Position numbers and translations under genes: made by a program. Positions 44,401 through 53,640 of a DNA stretch of 64,000 nucleotides are shown here, piece by piece. This DNA is from Aphelenchoides besseyi (lineage: Eukaryota > Nematoda > Chromadorea > Rhabditida > Aphelenchoididae), in contig JAMPIQ010000001.1 of assembly GCA_024699855.1 (NCBI GenBank), positions 13,702,001 to 13,766,000 of the forward strand, in the 5' to 3' direction. Position 1 is the stretch's first letter, and every line of letters starts with the position of its first letter. Under the pieces are notes generated by a model. That model saw only the letters and a list, made by a program, of their open reading frames with translations, made no database searches and had not been told where the DNA came from.

Positions 44401-45025
44401 TCCACCAGAGACGCTTGTCACGGATAACGGAACACAATTCACGTCAGAATCGTTTGCTAACTTTTGTTTCAATTTTAGTGTTGTTCACCTCAAGTCTCCT
44501 CCTTACTTCCCGATGTCGAACGGACGAGCGGAACGTGCTGTGGCACTGGTCAAGTCTGCAATCGCGAAAGAGGGACGGGGTCTGGCATCACTCGACAAGA
44601 TCACAAGTCAAATCAACAACCTACCTTCTGATTCTGTTCCGAACAACTCTAATCCCGCAAGTGCATTCTTCAATCGACAGATTCGCACTCAACTGTTTCA
44701 ACTCAAGCCTCCAAATCGAAGCAACCGAGACGGTGCCGAAGATTCTCTCAATCGCAAAAAAACTCAACAGAAGTTCAACCGTCACCACGGCACTCAAAAC
44801 CGCAAGTTCCATCTCAACGAACCGATTTACGTACTCCTTAAACCGAACCGAAAAGTGCCGGGAACTATCGTCGACTTCAAGGGCGAACGTCTAGCAATCG
44901 TGGAAACAGCCGCGGGCCAAATCACTCGACATTTCAACCAACTCTTCAAACGACAACACGACTCGGACAGTCAGCCAACGACCACCCAACGTCTTCAGCC
45001 AGACTCCCAACTCCAAGCATTGTGA
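41369..45025 (+). CDS. pol: Gypsy pol frame: rest of Gag, protease, RT, RNase H, integrase
   Basis: An open frame of 1,218 residues, +1 relative to gag. In order: capsid C-terminal part (residues 1-110); two CCHC knuckles CX2CX4HX4C (about 166-197); aspartic protease with LDTAADANVIG (about 235); reverse transcriptase with YLDDILIVG (about 515); RNase H with AADASPQGMGAVL (about 664); integrase with an HHCC finger from HTGHP (about 901), the DFAGP and TDNGTQF Asp blocks (about 970-1020) and the NGRAERAV Glu block. The order PR-RT-RH-IN defines Ty3/Gypsy. No stop interrupts it, so the enzymes may be intact. The first ATG need not be used if expression is by frameshift. Confidence 0.92.
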   Translation: MTISMTFVTTFQRRLQVLSIRHEDGESVETLGERINSKFVLCKWSAMKDDDVKCLLFALALNRPEDASLQEIALKELDATTTPTLERLVIKCRDQLNRMANRQMAQQQTEGILSIKKVERNSSTANELYKRKFKPKKTRPNNATTAQQGNSNKPATDSTEQSKPKCQGCGAVKHQRSECPFKEAICRGCGIKGHLVAVCRKAGKQIQVISINNLNVHRRTAVIELNEQHVKFQLDTAADANVIGIDEWQLLGQPELSTPQISAVGVDQKPLKIFGTFTTTAKWNDKEIELQIYVLKRQNCALLSSKEMDQFAMVTYAMGINQIQKSNEYHDELRHQFSEVFEDTLGECNRIAAQLHVDPNAKPTHLPRRPLPLSVEPLVNQELDRLEAAGIISKVDTSKWATPIVVAKKPHGKIRICADYSTGLNTALQEDAYPLPNIEDIFGKLAGNSIFSQLDLRDAYLQLTLSDESKPFTTITTHRGLYQYERMNFGLKTAPAIFQRTVDQMLNGLSGVIGYLDDILIVGSNQKEHDDRLHSALTRIQDWGFKIQLHKCKFNQKEVKYLGSIIDKNGIRPDPEKLRAIEHLRKPQTVPEVRTLLGLVNYYGKFVHQLHVLKQPLEKLIGKNVEFKWTTDQESAFQRIKSTLLSPLALAHYDPRQELIVAADASPQGMGAVLQQRYTDGSVKAVFHISKSFSEIQRRYSQIEKEALAIVTAVERFHRFIYGRHFTLLTDHRPLLALFRTEQTKGLDGRTTARLARWALRLLSYDFKIQHVRTEDFGFADALSRLIQERKQGTDNEMEEVINQLQTVDHDIELLINETTTKLEPKVTLPIIKSATYSDPSLSAVIQRIRTQWSDTDKHDPLVGTFYGKRNELYEANGSLLWKDRVVIPLKLRQQVLNIIHTGHPGIQRSKRLAREHVYWPGMNSEIDKLVRHCQSCAETAVNPRKATLQQWPTTTEPMQRLHADFAGPLHGHHILIVVDSHTNFIWTHKMKQTTSERTIDALRQIFLQFGPPETLVTDNGTQFTSESFANFCFNFSVVHLKSPPYFPMSNGRAERAVALVKSAIAKEGRGLASLDKITSQINNLPSDSVPNNSNPASAFFNRQIRTQLFQLKPPNRSNRDGAEDSLNRKKTQQKFNRHHGTQNRKFHLNEPIYVLLKPNRKVPGTIVDFKGERLAIVETAAGQITRHFNQLFKRQHDSDSQPTTTQRLQPDSQLQAL

Positions 45026-45173
45026 TGCGACTGGAACACTCACCGAAGCAAACCCGTTCGACTGTCCTATCCCTCCTCATCTTGTTGTTGTTACTGAACT
45101 TGTCAACTGTGAATTTGTCCATTTTCCGTTTATTATTTTGCTCTCCACTTTCCCCTCCACCTCCTTCTTGTCA

Positions 45174-45185
45174 GTAAGGGAGGAT
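45174..45185 (+). promoter_or_regulatory. Polypurine tract of the Gypsy element
   Basis: AGTAAGGGAGGA lies directly before the 3' LTR, in the place where plus-strand DNA synthesis is primed. Confidence 0.6.
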
Positions 45186-45366
45186 TGTCCTGATCCTAGC
45201 GGTTAAGCCCTTGAAATTGGTTGTCAACTGCCGCTCGCTCCCTACGCGATCGCCTTGGCATTCCGCGGTTTACCTCCGCCTCCCCCGCTCCCCGATGACC
45301 AGTTGGTGTTCGTTGTTATTTATTTTTAGTGTCTAATAAACCCGTCTGTTATCGAAGAACAGAACA
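45186..45366 (+). repeat. 3' LTR of the Gypsy element
   Basis: 181 bp, read base by base as identical to the 5' LTR. Followed by the AACGC target duplicate. Confidence 0.93.
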
Positions 45367-45884
45367 AACGCGACCGACGTTGTTCTTTCCGCGAGAAAAC
45401 ACCGATTCATCCATTTCAACGGTTGTTTCCGGACCTCCTTTTTCTGCAGTTACAAAATCATTTCCTGGACATTCTCACCGATGCGAATTGGATTCACTAA
45501 AAGCTTCTGTGCGCATACGGCACGTAACCACCCGTTCAATTCGATCGCAGCGCTTTGTCCGATTCCAATCTCTTCTTCACAAAATCGAATCGACGTCTTC
45601 TCTTTCGACCACCAGTACAAGAAATGAACGATTTTGTCGAATGGCAACTTCGAATCGTCAAACCATGTGCCGACTCTTAAACCTTTCTTGGTACGACACT
45701 CACTTTTTCTGCACCTCCATCTGTCGCCTTTGTCACGCAGTTCTTGTTTCATTTCATGTCCGTTCGCACATTCCCGTGCTCGATGCAAGAGTCCAAAATC
45801 TCGTAGAAAATTGACCGCTTCTGTTTTCGTATTCACAAGTTGGCACAAGTCTCGATAACTGTTGATCGCGGAAATAGAAACCAT
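45367..45884 (-). pseudogene. ISXO2-like (Merlin-type) transposase, N-terminal part
   Basis: Starts MVSISAINSYRDLCQLVNTK at 45884. A zinc-ribbon-like block (CANGHEM...WRCRKSECRTKKG) and GTWFDDSKLPFDKIVHFLYWWS follow, then NGWLRAVCAQKLL. After a frameshift near 45455 the frame continues as GGPETTVEMDESVFSRGK up to the Gypsy insertion. TVEMDES carries the first catalytic Asp. Together with 40093-40538 it makes a nearly full transposase, inactivated by the frameshift and the 4.8-kb insertion. Confidence 0.8.
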
Positions 45885-46285
45885 TTGTAAACAACCAAAA
45901 GCGAAGAAAAGAAATTCGAAATGAAAGGAATAGTCAAAAATTTTGCGTGTTAATTCTTGCGAGCAATTTTTGCGAGTGGGGGGGGAAACAGAAAAGACCC
46001 CGATTATGCTCTTGATTTTTCGGTTCCTATAGATTCATGAGAACGCCCAAGAATACAATTTGATCAAGAGTGTTGTTTAATGTGCTTAATTAACCTAAAA
46101 ATCGCTGTTTTACCTTTGTCCCGGCCCGTTTCACAAAAGGCCCGGCCATTCTGCACATGGTTCGGTCTTTTCACAACAGGTCGTATTTTCATGAAAAGTC
46201 CGATTTCACAAAAAGGCCGTAACATGCAGAATATAAAACCGGCGGTTTATTTCGATTTAAAAAACCGGATAAATATTAGTTAAAA
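45885..46285. other. Non-coding; possible right end of the ISXO2 element
   Basis: A GTGGGGGGGGAAACAGAAAA block near 45976 is the inverted counterpart of the C-rich block at 39870. The rest, to the 3' end of the gene at 46286, shows nothing. Confidence 0.35.
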
Positions 46286-47442
46286 TTATAGTTGCGTAAA
46301 TGAATGTTTTTGCTTGAAAATTGCGGGAAGTTGGCTTAGAATAAACTTATAAGCCGTAGGTCGGGCGTCAAAGATTCGTTTTAATCGGAGCCAAACCAAA
46401 TCCGTAAGTTTGTCAGGTGTGCTGAAAAAATTGTATGTAAAATCGTTGATTTAAAATTCAACTTACTTGAAGACAATGCGATGGAAAACACTCATTTCTA
46501 TAGAATTCTCAGTCCGAACTACAAGAGTCCGTTTCCCGTCACTACTCATTGGGCACAGTGAAGTATTTGCCATAATTGTCGTTTTTTTCCATTCTAGAGT
46601 ATCCAAATCCAATGATACGATTGTACCTGCCTTTTGTTCACAATTGACCATAACAAAGAGTGTGCGACCAACACAAACCATTGAATGTGGCAAATATCGA
46701 TGTGCTATCACTGAATTAGTTGTGGGATTCTGAACATTTTCGTCCTTGGAAATTGATACTTTGACCAATTCGAGGGACTTTAGTTGATCGGCACGAATAT
46801 TGTAAAGTGTTCGGTTGCAAATTAATCCATAAATAAAGCCGTCAAAACACCCGAAGGCATCCATTTCCACAGAAACATCTACACGTGAAACGCAAAGTTG
46901 ATTGTCAGCTTTCATTTTTACCATGTAGTATTTGCTCTGGGGCGTACTTCTTACTTGCAAAACTAAGCCATCGTACAAGTTTGGTGGATACGATTTTGAC
47001 GACATCCAACTGCAACCCTTGGTCCAAAAGTCTGTCGAAACCGAAACCGCTTGTTTTACACTTATTGACGAACCCTCAAAGTCGATATTTCCTACACCCA
47101 AACGCACAGCTTGATAACCATTACAACAAAACATTAGTAAGACGGTACTCAAGTCCAGTGCAAAGACATTCTTAATCTGAACAGGCGCTTTTCGTCCGAA
47201 TACATAATTTTCGATTTCTGCGGATGTTATGTCAACATGAAGTTCTCTAAATACAAAGTCAAAGAAACTGAATTGTAAGTTTACCGTTTTTTTGAGTGAA
47301 ACAAGTCTCTAATAATAATAGATGAACTACGCGTTGCAATCAAGAAGCGGCCATCAATAGAATAATTCGAACATGACGTAGTCTCTCGTAGATTTTCAAA
47401 TTCCTCACTTCTTTTTCTCCTACTTTCATTCATTTTTTGCAT
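46286..47442 (-). CDS. Hypothetical 357-aa protein, possible β-propeller
   Basis: Exons 47442-47285, 47246-46467 and 46421-46286; phases close and all sites are GT-AG. A basic N-terminus (MQKMNESRRKRSEEFENLRE) precedes repeated short β-like units with hydrophobic-x-hydrophobic patterns and turns: STVLLMFCCNGYQAVRLGVG, CFDGFIYGLICN and RTLFVMVNCEQKAGTIVSLD. The spacing recalls the blades of kelch/WD-type proteins, but no diagnostic repeat motif is present. The C-terminus (LVWLRLKRIFDARPTAYKF) is helical and basic. There is no signal peptide or TM segment. It lies in the transposon-rich part but shows normal host splicing. Function unknown. Confidence 0.65.
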
Positions 47443-48237
47443 CTAAAGCAATTATTTGTTTAGAAACAAAATATTCAAACCTTTAAGTTTTAAAGAAAAA
47501 TGGTATACATTAACACAAAAAAGAGCTACGTGCCGCTTAAGTTCTTTTGAACCAACTTAACCAACCAGCATGCTGCCAAATGGACAGCAGTCTGACGAGA
47601 CGATTGACCCGCTTGTGTCCACTCAGCTATCTCTCGAAAACCAACGACACTTTGAACAAAGCAAGACATTCCGCCGCCGTCATTTCGCCGCCAAAGCAGT
47701 CGGCGGTTTCTCACTATTCATTTTTATCTGAAACCTTCTGCTTGACGTCATTGTGAAAAGAACGCTCAGTCTTTGGAACTGGAAAACTGTCTACGACCTT
47801 AAACTGCAAGTTCACTTCCTGCTTTCAAAATTTTACAGTAACACTTGTGTGATCGATTGAGTGTTTGTAGGGAAATTTTGGTGCTTTGAGTAGTTCAAGA
47901 TCTTTCTAGTAATAAGTTCTCTGTGTTTGTTTCCGGATTGCTCAGGTCGAAAAGAAGTCTGAGCGCTGAAAGCTGCAATACGTGAAACGAGTTATCACTG
48001 GAAATCTGGGCTTCGGAATCGACGAACGAACAAACGAAATGAAAACGGTTGCTTGGCAATAATCAAAAAACATTTGCGAACGAAAACTCTCAAACTGCAA
48101 AGGGTTTAAACTGGGAAGAGCGAACAAATTCAACCGACCGACCGCTACAACAACAAATGTAAACTGACGGTGAAGTAAATTGCGTCTAGAAATGAAGAGA
48201 ATGTTAGCGCGTTGTGCAAATTGCGCAACAACAACAA
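47443..48237. other. Non-coding, with a MULE-end-like fragment
   Basis: At about 47670-47703 CCGCCGCCGTCATTTCGCC and GCCAAAGCAGTCGGCGG resemble the ends of the MULE family at 17.3 and 51.7 kb. The rest shows no gene. Confidence 0.4.
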
Positions 48238-48424
48238 CAAAAGCACTGGCAAGCAGGTGTCGACCAGTGTTTTTGCCGACGACCAAAAGAAACTGCAGCT
48301 GCGGAAAAGGAGTCTGCAGAACAAAAAACATTCAAGTGGTCTTCTCTGATGGAGAGATCACTTGTTGTTTTTTTTGCGTTGCAACGAAAACACTGGTCGA
48401 CACTGCTTGCCAGTGCTTTTGTTC
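48238..48424. repeat. Fold-back inverted repeat, arms about 38 bp
   Basis: AAAAGCACTGGCAAGCAG and GTGTCGACCAGTGTTTTT at 48238-48276 recur as the reverse complement at 48386-48424 with a one-base gap. The loop is about 110 bp. This is typical of a miniature fold-back element or the remains of two inverted insertions; no ORF lies inside. Confidence 0.7.
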
Positions 48425-48496
48425 ATTTATAGACGCAATCGGCTATGAGATCTCTGCTGCCGTTTTCCACTTTCGTTTAATGGTCGATTGTTTGTA

Positions 48497-50163
48497 CAGG
48501 GTGGCGCAAAATGAACTCTCGTCGGTTTTTTGCGAATAATTTTTTTGTCGATGATTTTTTTTGAACAAAGTATATATTTTCTTGGTCCCTATAGTTCCCA
48601 TTCTCAAATAAAAACAAAGTTAAAATTTTGAAAATTTGAAAAAATTTTACCTTACCCCTCTCTTTGGTCCAATGTTGTCGATCTTGACCATGTTCGGTTT
48701 TCTTTGTTTTCGTGTGCAATGAGTTACACGGTCGTTCAAAAACTGCATTTTTGCGAATTTTCATCGAAGAACATTATGATTATTGGAAGTTTCAAAGTCG
48801 AGTTCGTCGCGAAGTTCAAAATGGTCAAGCTCGAGTTCCCGATATGAAAACAATCAAATCATGGGATGAAATGCTTCGGACTACGGGAAATCTTCATGGA
48901 CAAAGAGGAAAGAACAAACCAAAGTGTGTTAACAAACTCCTCAAATTTTGATTTGCTCGTCTTTTTAAGACAAGTTCGTTCTGAAGAAACCAATTGCTGA
49001 TGTTCGAGATGCTTTCACTGCCAATCCGCATCTTTCCACCCGCCGCACTCCTTTCGTTCCAAGCATCAATGATGAAGACGAAATGGACGTTTCAACCTCC
49101 TTAATGTCCAGAAGAACATTGCAACGAATTCTGAAAGACGATTTGAAGTTTCAACCTTATCATCTTCAAATGGCGCACGCACTCAACGAACCCGACTATG
49201 ATGCAAGAATCGATTTTGCTCGAGGTGAATTGGAGCGACAAACGGCAGATCTCGCTCGTCTGTCGAACCTCGTGTTTACAGACGAGGCCCACTTTCATCT
49301 CGATGGGTGAGTGAATCGACAAGATTGGATCATGTAGGCTGATGAAAACCCGCATTGGTTTGATGTTCGTCGGCTTCATCCTCTCAAGTTGACTGTGTGG
49401 ATGGGCGTTAGTGTTGAAGGAGTCGTTGGGCCCTTTTTTTGGGAACCGCAAGGTACCGAAAGAGGAATCAATGCCCAATGGATGCAACGAACGCTCGAAA
49501 ATTTGGTGGTTCCAGAGTTGCAAACTTGGCCAAATTTCGATGACCTTGTTTTTCAACAAGACGGTGCTCCACCGCATATTGGAAATAACGTTCTTGCAGT
49601 GCTTGATCGTTTTTTTTCAAATCGATGGATAGCCCGGGGAACCCGACAACACCAGGCTCCTGTTGCGTGGCCTCCTCGGAGTCCCGACCTCACTTGGATG
49701 GATTATTCCATTTGGGGGTTCATGAAGAGCCGGATATTTCATCGGGATCAGCCGCCAGTCACTCTTGAAGAACTGAGAGCAGCAATCGTGGAAGTTGCCA
49801 ACGATCTTCGGCAAAATCGCGAAATAAGAGAACGAATTGCGGCCAGTTTTCCTCGTCGTCTTCATCAATGCTTGGAGCGTGAAGGCGGTCAAGTGGAAAT
49901 CCGTTAATCATTTGTTTTTGTTGTTAATTTGTTAATTAAACGCTTTAATTTTAAACATTCAAAACTGTTTTAAACTGATCGACAACATTGGACCAAAGAG
50001 GGAGTAAAGTGAAATTTTTTCAAATTGTCAAAATTTTAACTTTGTTTTCATTTGAGAATGGGGACTATAGGGACCAAGAAAATATATACTTTGTTCAGAA
50101 AAAAATCATCGATAAAAAAGTTATTCGCAAAAAACCGACGGGAGTTCATTTTGCGCCACCCTG
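48497..50163 (+). mobile_element. Mariner-superfamily element, copy 2, very long inverted ends
   Basis: Starts CAGGGTGGCGCAAAATGAAC with TA before it (48495-48496), ends as its inverse with TA after (50164-50165); 1,667 bp. Similarity of the two ends continues to about 48690 versus about 49972, roughly 190 bp with few differences, including GGTCCAATGTTGTCGATC at the inner limit. Same family as copy 1 (32902), whose ends are shorter. Confidence 0.85.
48721..49907 (+). pseudogene. Mariner-type transposase, copy 2, with two stops
   Basis: The first frame has FLRIFIEEHYDYWKFQSRVR...VPDMKTIKSW (HTH); after a short intron-like gap follow ADVRDAFTANPHLSTRRTPF, RRTLQRILKDDLKFQPYHLQ and FTDEAHFHLDG, a TGA, VNRQDWIM, a TAG (49335-49337), then ADENPHWFDVRRLHP, VFQQDGAPPHIGNNVLAVLD, SPDLTWMDYSIWG and a C-terminus EGGQVEIR. 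Counting gives 46 residues between the second and third catalytic Asp (QDGA and WMD), wider than classic mariner. A one-base shift also separates the N-terminal ATG frame. Confidence 0.8.
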
Positions 50164-50275
50164 TAGAATATAAAGCTACCAACTAAAATAAACGCAGCTT
50201 CCTTTTTGACTGCAGGAGATTAGCAACTCAAATGGTTTCTGCTTAAATTCACTGCTCTCCTTCTAAAGACACACT

Positions 50276-51022
50276 TTGATAGCAAAGGCAATTTCCATCA
50301 AATACGGCGCAAAGATTGTAATCTGCACCGACGGCGATGTCACCGGTCTTCAAACTGTGCGAGCGTTGGCGGATCATTACTTCAAGGAATTCACACCTAA
50401 TGATGATGCAGACGTCCCATTCGAACCTGTTGATCCAGATGCCCTACCAGATGATGAAACCTCAAAAGATGTTCCAGACACTTCCAACGACGATTTTGAT
50501 CTGAAGAAGTTTTCCGTCGCATTTCTGTGGCCATCACTTGTGCTACATAATTGCATAGATGTGTTCTTTCCGCCATTGCGACAAGAATACTGTCAACGGT
50601 GGAATAGAGAGATTCTGAAAAAACCAGAGAATACATTGTCCAATCTGATGAATAATATGGAATTAACTAGGTGCAACCAATGGCAACCAGGAAAAGACCC
50701 ACTGGATATAAAACAATCGGATGGAAGAACACCAGTTTATTCTGACTGGCAACGACGTTATTTCGCCGGTTATCTTGCTGCAATCGACAATATAACAAAA
50801 ATTCTACGAAGAAGGGACCAACTCAACGAAGAACAACGAAAGTTCTACAAGCGGCTCCAGTTCGAATACTGTGTGGCGCTCACCGAGTGCACATTTATGC
50901 ACAGTTACGATCTACCAATAACGCGCCGCACATCGCTTGTAATTGACGCAATACACGGAAAAGACTACTGGAATTATTCATTACCTGATGTCCCCCAATG
51001 CAAAACTTATTTACAACCGTGA
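50276..51022 (+). CDS. Hypothetical 248-residue ORF, 5' end unclear
   Basis: A long open frame with no ATG at its head; it may be the last exon of a gene whose upstream exons lie beyond the mariner copy at 48.5-50.2 kb. The start, AKAISIKYGAKIVICTDGDVTGLQTV, has the look of a Rossmann methyltransferase motif (small helix, strand ending in an acidic residue), as in METTL21/FAM86 enzymes, but the glycine-rich motif is missing. The rest (acidic linker; RNEILKK-like, YFAGYLAAIDNITKI and CVALTECTFMHSY segments) matches nothing I know. Ends CKTYLQP. Confidence 0.4.
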   Translation: MIAKAISIKYGAKIVICTDGDVTGLQTVRALADHYFKEFTPNDDADVPFEPVDPDALPDDETSKDVPDTSNDDFDLKKFSVAFLWPSLVLHNCIDVFFPPLRQEYCQRWNREILKKPENTLSNLMNNMELTRCNQWQPGKDPLDIKQSDGRTPVYSDWQRRYFAGYLAAIDNITKILRRRDQLNEEQRKFYKRLQFEYCVALTECTFMHSYDLPITRRTSLVIDAIHGKDYWNYSLPDVPQCKTYLQP

Positions 51023-51354
51023 ATTTGTGTAACATCTCAGAACCGAGAATTTCGGGTCAACGAGGATGCCGGGTTCCGAACTTCTTCGTGAGATGTCCTT
51101 CTTTTTGAACACTGAGTAGCAAATCCTAAAACGCCGACTTCTTTCGTGAATTCTCTTCTTCTTTTTCTTCCAATTCGAATGTTTTTCGTATTCTGTACCC
51201 TCGATCTTTTGGTTTTGAATTTTAACTTCATTGTTCCCATGATTCTCCCATCCATTCCCACCATTTCGCCCATAAGTCTTGTTTCCCTTCACGATATCCA
51301 TCTATTGTAATTTGTAATACTTTGCTTAAAATCAAATAAACATCGCTCATAAAG
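51023..51354. other. Non-coding spacer
   Basis: Overlapping minus-strand frames are low-complexity Lys/Arg/Asn-rich and look like chance. AATAAA near 51335 could serve the gene upstream. Confidence 0.4.
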
Positions 51355-51695
51355 ATTCGAAATTTCGACGCTCACATTTTGGTTTGGATCGATAAGAACG
51401 AACAGGAAACGACCGCCGAATTTGTCAATAATTTATTTCGGCACGAATTCCCGATCCAAAGATCGACAAACGCCTTTACGACCTGGTAGCTTCATTCATG
51501 CTCCACGATTGTAATGAGAAAAGCGTTTGTCGAGATCCGGCCAATCCATCGAAAACTCCATGTAAGCGGCGTTTTCCTCAGCGCGAATCTCTGACCACAC
51601 AAGTGCATTACGGATTCATTCAGTATGCACGTTTGCCCGCCAATTTGGGTTATTTCACAGTCCCGAAAAAGGGTGGCAAGATTCTGAACTCGTAA
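51355..51695 (+). pseudogene. Helitron Rep/helicase fragment
   Basis: The frame reads NFDAHILVWIDKNEQETTAEFVNN; after a one-base shift, ARIPDPKIDKRLYDLVASFM, LHDCNEK, then CKRRFPQRESLTTQVHYGF and a stop. HILVW, IPDP..D..LY.LV...M.H..C and C...FP are the conserved blocks joining Rep and Pif1-like helicase in Helitron proteins. Only about 110 residues remain, so it is a fossil. No Helitron terminal hairpin/CTRR was seen close by. Confidence 0.65.
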
Positions 51696-51715
51696 ATATC
51701 CACAGACTATTTCGC

Positions 51716-53640
51716 CGCAGCCGTTTTGCCGCCAACAGTATCACCGACAAAGAGTTTAACCGAAAAAGAGTTTTAAATCACGTAACAGCGTTGTTTTTGA
51801 ATTAATGGACTATTAAATAAAGATAACTTTTACGTTTAACAATTACGCTGCTTATATGATCTATAATATTAGAATTCATATAAAACAAAGGCCTATTGTA
51901 ATTGGTGAATTCTAAGAGCATATAAAGCCAACTATCAGATCGAAAATTACCAGTCTACTGGGTAGTACTGGTTTTAACGCGTTTTAGTGTTGTTACTTCT
52001 TTTTGTTATTATGATGGCCTTTGAAATATATTCAAGCCGAGGAGTCGCGAAGTTAGCAAACGATGGTTTTGTTTACGCGTTTGACAAAGTAAGTAATAAC
52101 GGTAATGTGAATTTTTGGCGTTGTGAACGGCGTAAACAGTGCAAGAGTCGCATTCACACTAAGGTAATAACAAATGAATTCATTAAGTTAGTAAGGGCAC
52201 ATGGACACGATTCGAGAGCCGGCCAATGTGGAGATCGCCAAACTGAAAACAGGTTTGAAAAGACGAGCACTAGATGCACAAGAGATTCTGTCTCAAGTGA
52301 TCACTAATGAGATTCAAGGTCTTAGCAGTGCTGCGGTAGGTTCTTATAACAAAGGTTCTATGCGTAAGATTTTTCAACGCACTCGTAACGTTCTTATCTC
52401 CGCACCTTCTCAACCTTCTCTCAAAGAGATCTCGATTCCAGAATCTTATCAACCATATGACTTTTCACCAAGAGCTTTCAAACAATTCCTTTTGGCTGAT
52501 TCTGGTATTGGAGATGCATCTCGAATTCTTTTCTTTGGCCGTTGTGCAGTTGGCTCGTGGATTTGCGAAATTGACAAAATCTTTGTCGATGGAACTTTTT
52601 CACTCACGCCTCCTCTTTTTAGCCAAATTTTTGTGCTTCTCGCCAAACGTGGCGACTTCGTTATTTCTATTCTCTATGCACTTTTAACTAACAAACTGGA
52701 ACGTACCTACGTGAAGATGATCTCTATGATTCAAACTCTTTGGCCCCTTTTTAACCCAATCGCCATTTCAGTTGATTTCGAACTTAAGGTTATCAATGCC
52801 TTTTGATCTCAATTTCCTAATGCACAGTTTTCACGGATGTCTCTTTCATTTAACTCGTAATTTAAAAAAGAAGATTTCAGAGTTTGGATTGACGCATCGA
52901 TATAACTTCGATGCCAACTTCGCACTGTCAGCACGAATGATCGCCGTCCTTGCTTTTGTTCCTATCGACGACTTGGACACGGCCCTTCAACACCTTTCAA
53001 AACAATTGCCCGATGATCTTGTCCCCGTGCTTCAATACTTTGGAACTAACTACGTTGGTACAGTTTACCGAAACCGCCGTCCTCTCTTCGAACCTGAACT
53101 TTGGTCTGTTTACAAACGGACATTAGAGGAATCTGATCGGATCAACAACTACGCTGAAACAGCACATCCTCGTCTTCAAGCGGAGTTTGGTTTCGAGAAG
53201 CCCACTTTATGGAAGTTCGTGGACGGATTGAGGAAGGTCCAGAAGTCGAGAGATGGCGACTACGAGCGGTTTGTGCGACGAGACAAGCCCCGCCCAAACG
53301 TTCGAGGTATGTGAAAGCCGACGATCGACTACTACGTCTGCCGAGTTTCTACGACCAAAGAACTTCTGTTGAGTTCCTTTCTAGAATCGCACTGATCTGA
53401 ACTCACATTTCTTAATTTGTTTTTCTTAACAATTATGTTCTCTTTTTTGATATTCGCACATTCACATTTTTTGCACCAACAAATTCTTCTCAACGTGGAA
53501 TACCTTGCCGAGGTAAGAAGGCTTAAAGTTATTCATACGAAGTATCAATAACAACTAAATTTCCACTAAATTCATAACTAACTTGATGGCAATAACCTTT
53601 GTGCGGCAGCGAAACGGTCGGCGGCGAGATGTCACATACC
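51716..53640 (+). mobile_element. MULE (Mutator-like) element with GCCGCC-rich ends
   Basis: Left end about 51716 with TTTCGCCGCAGCCGTTTTGCC; right end near 53640 reads inverted as TCTCGCCGCCGACCGTTTCGC. They enclose a FLYWCH/MULE transposase relic. A right subterminal block (53538-53570) matches the miniature element at 17.77 kb. Ends are imperfect and set by eye; target duplications were not found. Confidence 0.55.
52008..53314 (+). pseudogene. FLYWCH-MULE transposase, frameshifted
   Basis: Part 1 (to about 52195) is a FLYWCH zinc finger: FVYAFDKVSNNGNVNFWRCE, then CKSRIHTK and a HGHDS His pair. Part 2 (one-base shift, 52201-52806) carries the MULE core: GSWICEIDKIFVDGTFSLTP (first Asp), then PIAISVDFELKVINAF (second Asp) and a TGA. 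After another shift near 52830 the frame goes on with HGCLFHLTRNLKKK, the MULE C/H block, and RINNYAETAHPRLQ. Two shifts and one stop inactivate it. FLYWCH-MULE pairings are common in nematodes. Confidence 0.75.

Larger units (their letters stand above)
40539..45366 (+). mobile_element. Ty3/Gypsy LTR retrotransposon, very recent
   Basis: Identical 181-bp LTRs (40539-40719 and 45186-45366), each TGTCC...GAACA, and a 5-bp target duplication AACGC at 40534-40538 and 45367-45371. The internal part has gag and pol frames with complete protease, RT, RNase H and integrase motifs. Identity of the LTRs by eye along their full length means insertion was recent. It is inserted in an ISXO2 transposase relic in opposite orientation to that gene. 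Confidence 0.93.

Noticed and set aside
49304..49337. Reading the GT...TAG segment of the mariner transposase as a true 31-nt intron
   Set aside because: The segment encodes VNRQDWIM, which belongs to the conserved transposase core, so it is coding sequence with stops; kept only as an alternative in the findings.
51011..51301. Two overlapping minus-strand frames after the 50.3-kb ORF
   Set aside because: Low-complexity Lys/Arg/Asn-rich, mutually overlapping, with no motif or splice signals.
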